Below are positions 1 to 12,900 of a stretch of DNA of 64,000 bases, piece by piece. Location of the stretch: positions 42,987,791-43,051,790 of the forward strand of contig CM019236.1 of NCBI GenBank assembly GCA_009741485.1, read 5' to 3'. This DNA comes from Malurus cyaneus samueli (lineage: Eukaryota; Chordata; Aves; Passeriformes; Maluridae). The notes under the pieces are model-generated. The model was not told the DNA's origin, did no database searches, and worked only from the letters and a program-made list of their open reading frames with translations. Position 1 is the stretch's first letter, and every line of letters begins with the position of its first letter. The translations under genes and the position numbers were made by a program.

Positions 1-1825
1 CAAAACTGTGGCTACTTGGTGTTTCTGTGACAAAGACAGGACAATTTTCTTTGATTATTTTTCTTTCTTGAGAGAGACAGCTGCTTGGCTCCACTGACAG
101 CAATGCAATTTTAAATTCCAGAGACTCCAATTAAAAACTAGATCTGTTTCCAAGACACTATTAAGGGCACACCAGGGGATAAGCTTTATATTCAGGACAA
201 TAGTTTCAAATTCTTATCTCCTCATTTGTGGCTGCAGAGAGGCATTTCTGTCTTGCAGGGTAAAAGAGTGCTCATCCAACAAAATGGAGACTGCAACCAG
301 TGTTTTTCCCTTTGTGAGATATATCTAGATTTCAGGAGCTGGCAGTGGTGAGGTAACCATACCATTAGGAGTGGCAATCTAATAAAACAGCTGGCAAGCT
401 TTCTGTGTCGACTCTGTCTTGTGTCCAACTCTGAGACACTTAGGACTTGATGTTCCCAAGTGTGTGCCATCTCTCCATATCAGACAGCCAAATATGCAAA
501 ATTGCTTCTTGCTATTTTGATTCAATATTACTTGAGAAGTAGGCGCGGTAGTACTTTTTGTCTTGTGAGTATTCACTACTGGGATCTGCCAAAAAAAAGG
601 AGATAATGCTGTGAGCTGCAGCAATTCAGAAACAGGCTCTGCCTCAGCTCTGCCTAAGCTTGCTCTGCCAAAGACTTTAACGTCAGTTCAAGAGTCCTTT
701 CTCTTGCAGATCTCAGAGCACAGCTGGGCTCCAAGAGGACAGAACATGATTTTAATCTTTAATTCAAAGGAAGGCTCTTATGAAAAGAGAGTAATAGACC
801 TCTGCAACTGCTCAGCATTGTGCATGGTGTTCAAGCCCATCAGGGCCAGGTTCTGGCCATAAGGAAATGTAGTTTGATTGAGTTGTAATCACTAACACAG
901 GGCTCTTCAAATCTGTTTAAAATCCAACTTTTAAAAACTGCCAGACCTATCCAGGAATGAAAAGTTCATGGACCATAAGGAAAGACACTTTCTCTGGTTG
1001 AGGATATCTGAGTCCATAACATCCAGAAGCTGAGATGTACTGGGAGAAAAGCTATCGCCTTTTTGTGGTAACATTGGTAATTTCCTCTATGCTGTTATCA
1101 AAAAGTACCCTCACTTACCTGCACCTTTGACTTGGTACTGTCAGCTGCTAGTTTCCACTGCTCTTAGTTCCAGTGCTGCTGAGCACCCCTTAGGCAACCA
1201 AGGGCCAATGTTTCCAACACTCTCACTTCGTACCAAACATATATGCATACACCTTTATATCAAATAAAAGGACAATCAATTATCTTTTAATCTTCCTCTC
1301 AGGGGCAAAGAAGATGTTGTACAGGGAAGGTTGTTCTGAAACACCTTTTTCTTCTGAGGAAATTGCAGCATCTCTGCAGTTTTGAGACTGTCACGTTCCA
1401 AAATGCAAAGAACAGAGAGATTTTAAACCCAGCAACAAAACACTTCAGCAGCTTTCTCTGTTTTGCACCCTCACCTCCCACCACTCTTTTATTGCACTCT
1501 TCCTTCAGCTAGAAGTGGTGACATTAAAGACAACAAGGAATATCTTGGGGAGAAGTAGAGTGCCTTATAGTGGATGGAGGAAAATAGAACACAGTATTTC
1601 TGTAATGAAAATTGAGCAGAGTAATTTTGCTCCTTACCACGGATTGTGTGTTGGTTCCCCAAAAGAAAATGTAAATTCATATTTAAAGGAATACCCTTCC
1701 TTGACATTTGGCTGCTCAAGGGCATTCAGACTCAGAGCTCTCATTATTCTTTTTCTGGCAGGCAACCTACAACACAAAGGTTTAAAAAAGTTGGTGTTTT
1801 TTTGTTTGATTTTGTTTTATTCTGC
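1..1825. other. Non-coding DNA, nothing recognised
   Basis: AT-rich sequence with no repeat, RNA gene or exon that I recognise. The open frames on both strands are under 160 residues, have no recognisable domain and look like chance. It could be intergenic or intronic. Confidence 0.6.
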
Positions 1826-2115
1826 CCCAGAAGGATCTGGACAGGCTGAAGAGGTGAATCAGTGCAAACCTGTGAAGTTTAACAAGGACAAGTGCTGGAT
1901 CCTGCCCTTGGGTCACAACAACCCTGTGCAGCCAGTGGGGCAGAGTGGCTGGAAGCTGTCTGGGGAAAGGACCTTGGGGTGATGGTCACCAGCAGCTGAA
2001 CATGAGCCAATGTGTGCCCAGGTGGCCAAGAAAGCTGATCTCCTGACTGTATGGCAATGGAAAATACAAAAGTTTTTAATATTTCTCAGCAGGGAGATCT
2101 TGCTGCAACTGCCAG
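1826..2115 (+). repeat. CR1 LINE fragment, internal 3' portion
   Basis: The stretch reads like the sense strand of the CR1 segment just after the reverse transcriptase core. In order it has a 'gatctggacaggctg' block, a 'gtgcaaacctgtgaagttt' block and an 'acatgagccaatgtgtgccc' block. CR1 is the dominant avian non-LTR retrotransposon. This copy lacks the 3' terminus, is diverged and has no usable frame, so it is a dead fragment. The far end is uncertain because the match fades before the A-rich tract that follows. Confidence 0.75.
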
Positions 2116-2124
2116 CTCTTACAT

Positions 2125-2268
2125 AAAAAAAAAAAAAAAAAAAAACAAAAAAAAAAAAAACCAAAAAACAAAAAACAAAAAAAAAAAAAACCAAAAAACC
2201 AAAAAAAACCAAAAAACAACAACAACAAAAAAGCAAAAAACCCCCAAAACAAAAAAAAAAAAAAAATC
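2125..2268. repeat. A-rich low-complexity tract
   Basis: Runs of A are broken by single C or CC (A/C-only blocks), with a short CAA run in the middle and a CCCCC near 2,240. It lies directly after the CR1 fragment. CR1 does not normally end in poly(A), so the tract probably arose by slippage and was not laid down with the element. Lysine/asparagine-rich or phenylalanine-rich frames across it are composition artefacts. Confidence 0.9.
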
Positions 2269-3082
2269 CCAAAATGAGCTAAAAACAAGAAAATCACCGA
2301 AGAATTATTTTCTCTTGGGGAAAGGAAGGTAGGGAGAAGAGAGCAAAGAGATTGTGGACACCTGCTATACCTATTTCCACGTGCAAGAGACTGGGAAGAC
2401 TTGAAAGATAAAACAATTTCATTCCAAAGTGCCTGTACAAAAATAAAATGTTAATTCCTTCATTACTAAAAATGTTAACATCAGTAGACAGGGCTGATAC
2501 TGTCTATTTCCATGGAGACCACTGCAGTATGTTAGAGCTCTGGTTTTGTGGGCAGAGGAATATGCTGTTAAATTACCACATACTTGAGAAGATAGGCATA
2601 AATCCGCACCACATATTTTGGGAACGCACATGATCTTAAGGCAATGCAACTACAACCTTGTAACAGCGTCCTCTGGCCTCCACTAACTGCTTTTTTCTGG
2701 TGATGTCAGTGACACAAATGTCCAGAAATGGTGTGAGGGTTCTGATGGTCTTTACCAGAGCCCTCCCCACCCTGCAATAAAGACTTGTCCATCTGATACT
2801 GTTGTGAAAGGGAGCCACCTGATGCTGTCAACTCTGTGTGGGTTTGCTCCTGTGCTATAAAGACCAGAGTGCAGCACTATGTTAATCTCAGACAGACAAC
2901 AGTCAAAATAAAGCAGAAAGAAGGCAGAAGCAAGCTCTTTTCATGGTTTCCTTGTTGATTTCTAGCATGTGAAACCACTATAATGAGCAAGAGGTTCATG
3001 TAATACCACTGCACCACTGCCTGGTGTTTCCTGCTGATTCATATGCTTACAAATATGTGATGGATCTTCCTTTTACCAATTT
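2269..3082. other. Non-coding DNA, nothing recognised
   Basis: No repeat, exon or RNA gene is visible. It lies between the A-rich tract and the CTTC microsatellite. Confidence 0.55.
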
Positions 3083-3244
3083 TCCTTCTCTCCTTTCCTT
3101 TCTTTCTTCTTTCCTTCCTTCCTTCCTTCCTTCCTTCCTTCCTCCTTCCTTCCTTCTTCCTTCCTTTCCTTTCCTTCCTTCCTTCCTCCTCCTTCCTCCC
3201 TTCCTTCCTTCCTTCCTTCCTTCCTTCGTCCTCCCCTCCCCTCG
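3083..3244. repeat. CTTC/CCTT tetranucleotide microsatellite
   Basis: About 160 bases of pyrimidine-only sequence made mainly of CTTC units, with CTCC and CTTT interruptions. The strand asymmetry (all purine on the minus strand) is the type that can form triplex DNA. The serine/leucine/proline/phenylalanine-rich frame across it is not a gene. Confidence 0.95.
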
Positions 3245-6200
3245 ATATCTCAGCTTGAAAGGTAGTTAAAGCCGAAATATTTTCAGTGCAGTTAGTACAA
3301 TTTCATACATCCAACTACCAAATCCTTGCTCATGTGCTGAAACTAGACCAACTGAACTATAAAATTACTTATCTGAATCAGAGAAAATCCCTAGTGTACA
3401 TGGACACTTACTCAGTTTCTTACCAAATTGAGACAACTCAAGAAATGCCTCAGAGTGGTAATTTTCACTGTCTGGAAAGCATCTGTTTTAGTTATACGGA
3501 AGCAGACTTAAGAAGTAATGCTGTTTGTATATAAAAGGCCACCACTCCATTCTGTCAGATCTTGTGTCATGCTCAAGCTGGTGATGTGTGGTGCTTTGAT
3601 GGATGGATGAAGAGAAAGGATCATTTTCCTTACCTTCAGCTTTTGCCTATGTCTGTGCCTGTGTATCATGCAGAAATGGGTCCTGCAGCTTCCAGGTTTT
3701 GTTCAAAACCTCACGTACCAGCGTGCTCCACTTTGCTTCAGAGATAGAGTTATATTGTTGCTTTATCTAGCTTGGGTTTTGTTTGCTTAGACAAGAAGTT
3801 TTTGACCCTGAGGTATTTTTTGGTGGCTTTTGTTGTTTCTTCTTGGACTGCTCATCTTAGTTTAGTCCGAGAATCAGACCATATGTGAGCGCTGCTCTGT
3901 GCAGGCCATAGGGAAGCTGCAGGAACTCCCCATCTCAACCCAGACCTTGGGAGAAGCTGAACCAACAAAAGAAAGGACGCTGAATCCACCAGCCTCTTCT
4001 GCTGTGAAGAGAAGATCAACATCAGAGGTTCCCATCTGCTTTTTCCTGAGTTCCTTCTTGGACTTTCCTCCTCTCCCTGAGACACAAGGCTGTCCATTTT
4101 GTTCCTTTTCACCATATGTTCGGTAGTTTTTCTCTTCCCCGGACATTTTGGATTCATTTGTTCGTTTGTTGTGTGGGTGGGTGAGTGTGGGAGGCTAAGG
4201 TTCTCAAGGTTCAATATCTGACAGATATTAATTTTTTTTCTGTGCCCTTGTTTGTCAAATAAAGAGGTTTTTTTCACTTTCATCCCAAAAATTCATTTCG
4301 TATTAGAGGGAAGGGATTGTTGAAACCCTTTTCTTTAGAGAAAACACTGATTCCAGAGCGTTTTCTGCTAAAAATTGTCTCTAAACTGAGACAACCAGTA
4401 AAAGAAAGAGAAGCTTATGAAACAGCAATATTCTTGGTGGCTCTGTCTTAGGAACTAATGGTGTTCCATAGACTCAGGGTAAGCTGTTTAGCTGAAAGTT
4501 AAAAAGAAACACAAATTATTAATATCTTCTATAGGCACTTTCTATAGGTAGAAATTTAGACTCTTCCATGTGAGGGAACTGCAAATAGAAGCCATTGCAC
4601 TTAGCAGTGTATTGCTGCAAATGGCTGATGAAATAAGCCTGAACCTGACTTGGCACCTGTCATGTATGGGGGAGAACTCCTGATTCCCTCTGCAAGCTAC
4701 TGCTGCTTTCCAAACACCACTGTACCAACAGGCATAGTTCGATTCACTCGGTCAATGCCTTAAAAATATTGGCATCAGCTGGAGTTTTGATATCTTCACT
4801 GAACTAGAAATGCTTGACTACTTGGCTGATACCCGTGTGGATGTGTCAGAGTATGACAGGCCCCCATACAAACATTGGCACTGTAGTCAAAAGTGAAGGA
4901 GAAATACTGCCCATTATTTTAATTACAGCAGTGACTTCATTCTTGATGACACCTGCAAATGGTGAAACCTACAAAAGTCCCATGATGGTGGGAAAAGTCA
5001 GGCCATAGTGACGAAGGGTTTTGTAAGTTGTACAAAACAGAACTCACCAAGCAGGGCAGTTAGGAGATGACACGTGCTGAAAGAAAGAGCAAGAAGTTGC
5101 AAGGATTAGTGTGAAAATCTAGGAAAAGGCCTTGTGTGGGAAAAATCCTGTGTTTCAGTCAAGTAATTTTGTGTTTCATGGTATATTTGAGCAATTGAAA
5201 AGACTAAACCAAAATTACTGCAGTTAATCAGTATTAAGAAAAAAAAGGCTGTTATGAATTTGTTGTTAGTATGCTAAAAGGCACATGCACTAATCAGGTA
5301 TCAAACCAGGTTTAACACTTGATTAACTCTGGTTTTCTGCAGTCAAAGGAACTGAACATAGGAAATAGGGTGGTGGTCTTTATCTGAATAGCTGTGACTG
5401 AAAATTTGAGACTTGTTAATTGTCTGGGATATTTCACTTGAAAACATGTGTGGACGAATGAAGAAATAGGCTCAAGTCCTGTCTGAATATCAGGGCTGAG
5501 ATTTGATTCAGCTCTTCTGCCAACTGTAAATTCCTGTTTTGCTGTCAGTTCTACTTAAATGCATGCGACCAGTTATCTCTGCTCTTACCCATTATATTAT
5601 GTATAGAGGTGGTCTCTACTAGTCCATGTACTTGCAAGGCAACCTGCAGTCTGCAATTTGCAGACTGCAAATAACTAGCTAAGCACAAGACGTACAAAAG
5701 AACTCATATAAAAAGATTTTTATTCCACTGAAAGACCAGCACAACCATAAATTTTCTTTTTCGTGGAAAAAAAAAAAGCCTGAAGATTACAAAAGCTGCT
5801 ATTTTCTATGCCTGCATTAGCATCACTTGCCAGAAACACCAAAGTCTTCCTGTATCTCAGGCCCAGCTTGGTGTATGTGCACAGATGGAACTCTATTGCA
5901 CCTATGCATGAGAAGGCTGTATTTCACTCATGCCCAAGTAAGGGCAAAGACATGAATGATGTGCTATCTGTTGTGAAAACTGTGGAGGTGAGTTAAACTC
6001 CTGAATAGGATAGGAGGACAGGCTTTCTTACATGTTGGTTTGAGGCAAGTACAGACCCTGAGCCTTCAGGGTATCTTCTCTGTACTTTTAGGGATGCTAA
6101 CATTCCTGCTGCAAATTCACAAAAAGGGGCAAGGACTAGACTCATAGGAACTCAAGACATTCTAGAGGCAGAATTGTGCAGCACCAGCCCACTAACAGGA

Positions 6201-6300
6201 ATTGGTTTCACTCTGCAGTGGCAAAAGGACTTGCTGGCTTGCTGGCTTGCAAATGCAAACTAACAGCTCTACCAGGGTGAGAGGACAAGAGAATCAGGAT
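3245..6300. other. Non-coding DNA, one short palindrome
   Basis: About 3 kb of unremarkable AT-rich sequence. The only structure I can point to is the short perfect inverted repeat at 5,645-5,669, listed separately. No exon with credible splice sites was seen. Confidence 0.55.
5645..5669. repeat. Perfect 12-bp inverted repeat, 1-nt centre
   Basis: Arms TGCAGTCTGCAA (5,645-5,656) and TTGCAGACTGCA (5,658-5,669) are exact reverse complements around a single T. It could form a tight hairpin or serve as a dyad binding site. No neighbouring gene gives it a role. Confidence 0.9.
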
Positions 6301-6893
6301 CACAGAATCATAGAATATGCTGAGTTGGAAGGGACCCTCAAGGATCATCCAGTCCAATTTCTGGCTCTGCATGGGATCATCCCCAAGAGTCACACCCTGT
6401 GCTTCACAGCCTTGTCGAAATGCTGCTTGAACTCTGTAGGGCTTGGTGTTGTGACCACTTCCCTGGGGAGCTGTTCCAGTGCCCAATTACCCTCTGGGGG
6501 AATGACCTTCTTCTAAAATTCAACCTAAACCTCTCCTGATGCAACTTCGGGCCATTCCTTTGAGTCCTGTCATTGTCACCATCACCACAGGGAAGAGATC
6601 AGTGCCTGCCCCTCCTCTTTCTCTCAGGAGGAAGTTGTAACTGCAGTGAGGTCTACTCTCAATCTCCTCCTGGCTGAACAGATCAAATGACCTCAGCTGC
6701 TCCTCACATGGATTCTCCTCAAGGCCCTTCATCTTAGTTGCCCTCCTTTGATTAATCTCTAAGAACTTAATGTCTTTTTTATATTGTGGCACCCAAAACT
6801 GCCCCCAGCACTCAAGGTGAGGCCACCCCAAGTCAGAGTAGGGTGGGACAATCCCCTCTCTTGACCAGCTGGGGATGCTGTGCCTGATGCCAA
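6301..6893 (-). repeat. CR1 LINE, 3'-terminal fragment on the minus strand
   Basis: The plus strand begins with 'cacagaatcatagaat' and 'gagttggaagggaccctcaa'. That is the reverse complement of the CR1 3' end, which closes with repeated ATTCTATGA-type octamers. It then runs back through the CR1 3' region past 'cagtgcccaattaccctctg' and 'caggaggaagttg', and on to 'ggacaatcccctctcttgac'. The element is therefore transcribed right to left and is 5'-truncated at about 6,893, as is usual for CR1. Chance frames on both strands across it are broken remnants with no intact endonuclease or reverse transcriptase. Confidence 0.93.
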
Positions 6894-9800
6894 AAGCTTG
6901 GGGAATTATCACATCTGTCAAGGCTGGGGAAAAAACAGGCTTATTCAGTTTTCTCAGCTAGTGCCCTCCATTTTACTCACTTTTCTTTCTTTGACATATT
7001 CTTGTTTGCAAGTTGCACTTGGGTTAAGGTTTAAATGGCTCAGCTACTGCTTTGGTGTTTTGGTTCAACACCCACGAGGATCAATCTGCCTGCCAGAGCT
7101 ACTTACAGATGCCCTTACTCCTGCTTTTCCTCAAAAACTGGATTCTGTGTGAGCTGAAGGCCAAGGCATACTACCACACATGTTACCACTTGGCATAATA
7201 ATGTCCAAACAACCCTTTTCTTGTTGGAGGATAAAAATCTGCCCACCCATGAAACAGATCTGTCTCTGGACGTTTTTCTGGCTTGGTCACTCAGGTCACA
7301 GTGGAGCTGAAGTACAATCTTGCCATCTTCTGGGGTTCCACTTCCACAGATTTACTGTGTGCCACAGTCACTGCTAACCCATTGTCACTGGGTTGTGTGT
7401 GGGATGCAGTGTGCAAAGCCAGGTCCCTGACTGGTTCACAGCCATTGAGTCTCTCTCTGTTTCCTGCCTTTTCTTGCTCTGCATCTTTTCTTCAGAGCTT
7501 TCCCTTTTCTGCCAAGCCCTGTACATGCTGATTGGCTAAGTGGGAGCAAAGGAAAACAAGCTGTCACTCACATTTGTCCTCACTACCCTGCCTCCTTCAG
7601 TGCCAGACAGGAGACAAATTGACTCTCAATCCCCCAAGGTCAGTTTACAATGCCTTACAGCATCTAATGTATTTTAACACCTCCAGGAAGGCATTCTTTA
7701 AACGAAATGTCTATACAATAAGTAACTTAATTTTGAATTCAGTAGTGGGGATAGTGGAAAATGTCTGAACTAGAGAGGAAGGAAAGGACCTCTTTGAGGA
7801 GTATTTTGCATTTATTTTTGCCAGGGACACTACAAATGACAGGCCTCATGGAATTATTTGCCATGTTTCTGAGAAAGTGTTAGAAGGTCAGGATTGTGAA
7901 CTACATGGAAAATGCAGTAGCAACTCTTCACTCTGTCCTGAGGATTTTTCTGGCTTGCTGGGAGTACTTAATCTCTTATGAGCACAAACTGGCTAGCAGG
8001 GTCTGGGCAAAATGAGGTATTCTAGTTTTGGAAAACAAACCCAATTCTGCTGCTACTGACAGTGCATGCACATTTGTGTTTCTGTGGTTGTAGATTTTAC
8101 GAATCTGATGCCAGGGTCTTTTGGCTACCATATTGGCAAGCTCAATACATATCTTTGATTTTTGTGGAAAAAAAATATGAGCAAGTTCAGCCCTGTCAAA
8201 AAAATTTCCCACTGCTTGATTTGAGGTGGACAAGTGAAAACTCAGCCCAGTCCTGCTAACAGCAGGAAAACCCTGGTATTAACCATCTAATGTTGTTCAG
8301 GTCTTTGCCTCCTGTTTAGATGAGCAATGCTGCAACCCTGATTAAAAAAGGAGACTGAAAATCTCATTGCTATGCTGTGGTTTGAGCATCTAGCTAATAA
8401 AAAAATTAGTAAAACCTTACTAAAATGCCCTGCCCTTGGAAGAACTTTTCCCACCTTGGAAACCATTTAAGTGGACATCGTGTTTAAAGGGAAATAGACA
8501 AGTGGGAAAAGGTGGGACTTGTCCAAAGTGTCATAGCAAACCAACTGCAGATTTAAGAGTAAACCTTTGCTCTTGATTCCCAGCCCACACACTATCTCTT
8601 GCACTTTGCATTTTTGTCTGAACTAACTTGAGTAGAAAATGTACATTTTAGTGACTGGAGGCAACCTTAAGATACTCTAAAGTAGAAAATAAGTGACTTA
8701 ATATTATTAATGAGAAAAATTATAATAGTTAATAACAACAGTCAATAGCTACTAACAAAGGAAGTCAGTCAGATACTGGGTAAACATGAAATTATTTGTA
8801 TTGGTTTGGTATTTCCAAAAATTCTCCACCAAATGCTGCCTGGAGTCTGTTTTAAGGAATGGGAGAATTCAGGATAAGCTAGCTTTTAATTTTTTTCTCA
8901 ATAGGTTCTCTTCGCATACCAATTTTATAAAGCCCAAGATATCCTGCTTTCCATGAAAGAGACTGCTAGATATACTGATATTCTCTTAGAAACTGTGGAG
9001 AAGCAACAATAAAAAAAAATAAATAGTGGAAACCACAAGTGCTCAGGGAATTTGTTTGTTAATTCAATGCTCTCTCTATATTTAGGCACTTAACTTCTGT
9101 TTCCTGAAACTCAATTTCATAATGTGAAGCCTGAAAACTGAAGTATACAGTGTTACTGTATACTTTGCCCCATAGCTAATAGTGAATGCTTATTAGTTGA
9201 AGCTGTTTTATTGTGTATGGGGCCACAAAACTTCTGTCATTATTAGAAGTGATTCCTTCAGCATGTGGTCCAGCTCAGAAATGGGAGATATTTTCAATGC
9301 TTTCTTCTTTGAACTTTTGAAATTGTTCTGGCTTTCAGATTATCAGTCTAATCACATCTTTTCATATCCACATGTCCCAGTTTTGCCAGGAAGCTTTGAA
9401 TTATTTACACAATAGGATTGTCTGCCTTGGGAGCAAAATTTGAAGCAGGCGAATCTGAAATCTGAGTGAAAAGGCATTTGGTTGCTTGCCATGGGGGCTT
9501 ATTCTCATGACCCAAAAGCTAAGAGTAAACAAGTAAAAGAACAGGTGTTTAAGAGATGGTTAAGACCCCCTGGACACCCAGCTCTGTGGCAGCAGTGTAA
9601 CAGCAGCAAACACACATATCCCATGTGTGTGTGTGCACATTTGAGTGTGTGTTCACATTCATCAAGAAGGAAAGGAGCTTCCTCAGGTGAGGGTGCATGC
9701 TTGCCTTCACATGAAGAAGCTGCCCCTGATGCCTGATGATTTTTGCTTTTTCCTTTGTGCTTTCTGTACCCTCTATGCATCCCCTGTACCCCTTAGCCCA

Positions 9801-9912
9801 CATGCTTGTAATTCCTAAAGCCTGATATCCCAGCTCAGTTTAGGCGTTTTGCTGGGCAGAGAGACCAAACATCCCAAGGAAGGAGTCAGTGTACCCTGTG
9901 CTATCTTAAACC
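6894..9912. other. Non-coding DNA up to the first gap
   Basis: AT-rich, with no recognised gene. It contains the 11-bp inverted repeat at 9,141-9,165 and a short imperfect TG-rich run near 9,624-9,652. The last bases before the gap do not resemble the sequence flanking the matching end of the inverted repeat at 18,214. Confidence 0.55.
9141..9165. repeat. Perfect 11-bp inverted repeat, 3-nt loop
   Basis: Arms AAGTATACAGT (9,141-9,151) and ACTGTATACTT (9,155-9,165) flank a GTT loop. It is a compact hairpin or dyad with no gene context. Confidence 0.9.
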
Positions 9913-9937
9913 NNNNNNNNNNNNNNNNNNNNNNNNN
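9913..9937. other. Assembly gap, exactly 25 N
   Basis: Twenty-five consecutive N. The second gap in the window is also exactly 25 N, so this is a placeholder length and not a measured size. It abuts the outer end of the left arm of the inverted repeat. Confidence 1.
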
Positions 9938-12900
9938 GAAAGAAACCAGAAAGTGATAGACCCTGAAAAACAGATGGAGGTTGCAATTCAGACCAAGACA
10001 GATAAGCAAGCTCTTATAGTGATGTGGGTAAACAGCATTGCCTTTATATCTCTAAATCACTTCATTTTCACATGACGGATGGGCTTAGCTCCCCTGGGAG
10101 TGGGTCAGACGCAGTAATCAAGCTTGAATCTACAAGATTCTTCTCCTTTGCAATATGCTTTTGTCTGAAAGCCTTTTCTTCGTTGCATTTGAAAAACGTG
10201 CGTCCAGGAATGTCTATAGGTGTGATTTTAGAACCACAAAATGTGAGCTTTCACTTGAACTGTGCAATTTTGGGAATCAGCCATGAAGATTCAAAATGCA
10301 GAACAGCTTTTATGACAGATCACTTTTGTTATGCACAAATGAAAGAAAGAAAAGGTTTCCTGGACAGCCCGGGAGGAACAATTTGACCCAGTCTGTCTCA
10401 GTTTCCCTTCCACGGTAGCTTTCAGCTCTTATCTTTTATTTTGTTTCTGGTCACTCAGGAAATTACTTGTAAACTTAAAAGTGCCTCAGTCTTTTAGAGA
10501 AATCGGTGGAGAGTGCCAGCTGCATCTGCTTTACATGGTTAATACTTACATGTGTCTTACATTGTGCACTTCATGCATTAAGTTTTTTTTGCACATGAGT
10601 TAAAAGGTCACTTTCAGTGCTTAATATGTTGTAAAGCCCACCCTGGCCAGGAACAAAGGAACAGTCCAAGGCAGTCTTAACTGCCATATTAGCCATTTTT
10701 GTTAACAAATACTTCTTCGCAATCTTTCATTTCATAGCTCAATGCAACTGCCACAATTTAAGACATACTAGAATGTAGCCATTACTTCCCAGTGGTAATT
10801 CACTGCGCAATTCTGCCCTATAGTCGAGAAGTTTCAGGACAATTTTTTGTTGAATGTCACTCATGCATCTACCTGTTCTGGGAAGGAATTTACATTCTCA
10901 ATCAAACTTAGAAGAAGAAGCTTACCTGACTTAATGAGTGACTATGTTTGGAGTCAGCTAAATAATATGCCTTGAGTAGGAGATAAGAAACACAAGATGA
11001 CTAATCCCATAATTTCAAATTTCTTCTGCTTCTCCTCTCCAACCTATTTGAGCAGTAATGAATGTTGAAATCACAGATCTCATCAAATCTAGTCTGACAC
11101 AAAAGGATATTAAACACCCCCACTCAACTGATGTGAGGGCTGAGCGCCTTCACGTGTCTGAAGCGAGACTCAAAAGTGACTGCTGATTTTAGGGAATACT
11201 GGAACAATTTGACCCAAACCAAAGAGAGCATCTATGCTCTGAGAATCAGCTTGGCAAAGTGCATGGAGCGCTCGCATGACAATGTACAATACAAATTACT
11301 GAACCTTAACTAGGTGTGCAAAATTAAAGGAAGCAGCACACCGAGTTCTGGGAGCAGAAATAGCACACCTCTGCTGCCCTCAGATCTTGTCTTTGATCTC
11401 TGATTATATGAAGCCAGATGGAACTTGGCTGGCTCATTGATATATATGCATAAACCAAAGTAATGCAGAAACACTTTCTGTGTGCCAGGAGCCCTAGCCA
11501 ATTGTTTGTGGATGACGAGAAGAGACTAATTTTTTCAGTCCAGTGGAGAACTCAAAGAGGTTTTCTTCACAAATAATTAAAGGATTCTCTAACTAGCAAC
11601 TTTCAGAAACCAGAGTGTAAGCAGCCAACATGATAATTTTCCTTATTCATTCTTCAGTGCATCATTCCCTTCGTTGGATGAAAAAGAAACTAGTTATTAG
11701 TACAGGCTCATGAATATTTTCATTGAAATAAAAACATTGTCTCTCCTTCGGGAAACCAGTGCTACAACTACACATCAACTTCACAGGACATCTCCTGCTC
11801 AGCCCTGAAGCTTTACAGACAACACAGCCTTATAATTTGACAAGTGTGTTTATTTAATGTTAGCTTGCAGTATGATAAATGCTGACTTGATTTGCCAGTG
11901 ATTCCTGAGCAGAAATCTTCTTTGTCACACATATGGAAGTGTTATATATTAACATTCCAAATTATACTGAAGAATTCTCTGGCAGAGCAATTGTTTTCTA
12001 ACACAACAGAGGGTGCATCTGAAATTCAGTGTAACACATTGCTAAGTTATGGGTTTAAAGCTGCCATTTATGGGATCAATTTTTAGCAATTGCACAGCCA
12101 GCCAGCACTTGCGCTCATGTGTTACATGAAGAGCAAAATTGCAGGAAATGTTCTGTATTCTCTATACAGGCCATGCCTCTGGAGTCAGCTGCATTCCTCC
12201 ATTAGTCCCAAACCTTTCCCTCGTCTCACACAGCTGGACCCTTAAAAAATGAGTTTGTACCCCTTGGTTTCTATAGGCCTACAAAAGAGCCATGGGAAAT
12301 AGAGGACCCTCAATTCTGCTTGCTTATAAGACTACTGTCACATTATCTTTTCTAAATTCTTGGAAGAGGGAACAGGAAGGAAACTGTAGCTGGAAAAAGG
12401 AAAAGTTCTCATTCCATGCAGCTATTCCAGATACCCACAGCTACATCAGTGTAATGCCCAACTCTTACTACTATTCAGAAATAAGCTGCTTCCCGTGTCC
12501 TCTATTAATTTCTGCTGGAAGTCTCTTTGCAGATCTCACTTTCAGAAGTAAATTCCTCTCGCTTCATCGAACAAGCTAATATCTCCAACAGTGCCTGGCC
12601 ACAAAGTAAGGAATATTTAGCATAATTCATGCATATTATTCTTCTTGTTTCTGCACTGTACTACATTACTCCCCAGAGCCACAAAACAGGCAACAACCCT
12701 GAAAAGAATAATAATATGGTCTCCAGTACTGCAGTTTCCATAAATGTCCAGGGACTCTGCTGCATATGGTACACAACATCTCTCCAGTGTTCTTTCCAAT
12801 GTATTTCACTGTCTGCGGATCTTCATCCTTGAATCCCCTGCAACCACAGGAATCTCAAAGTACTACCAGCCATTAGGACCAGCTCTTGAGACAGAAAATG

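Noticed and set aside
2051..2332. Lysine/asparagine-rich and phenylalanine-rich frames
   Set aside because: Pure products of the A-rich low-complexity tract.
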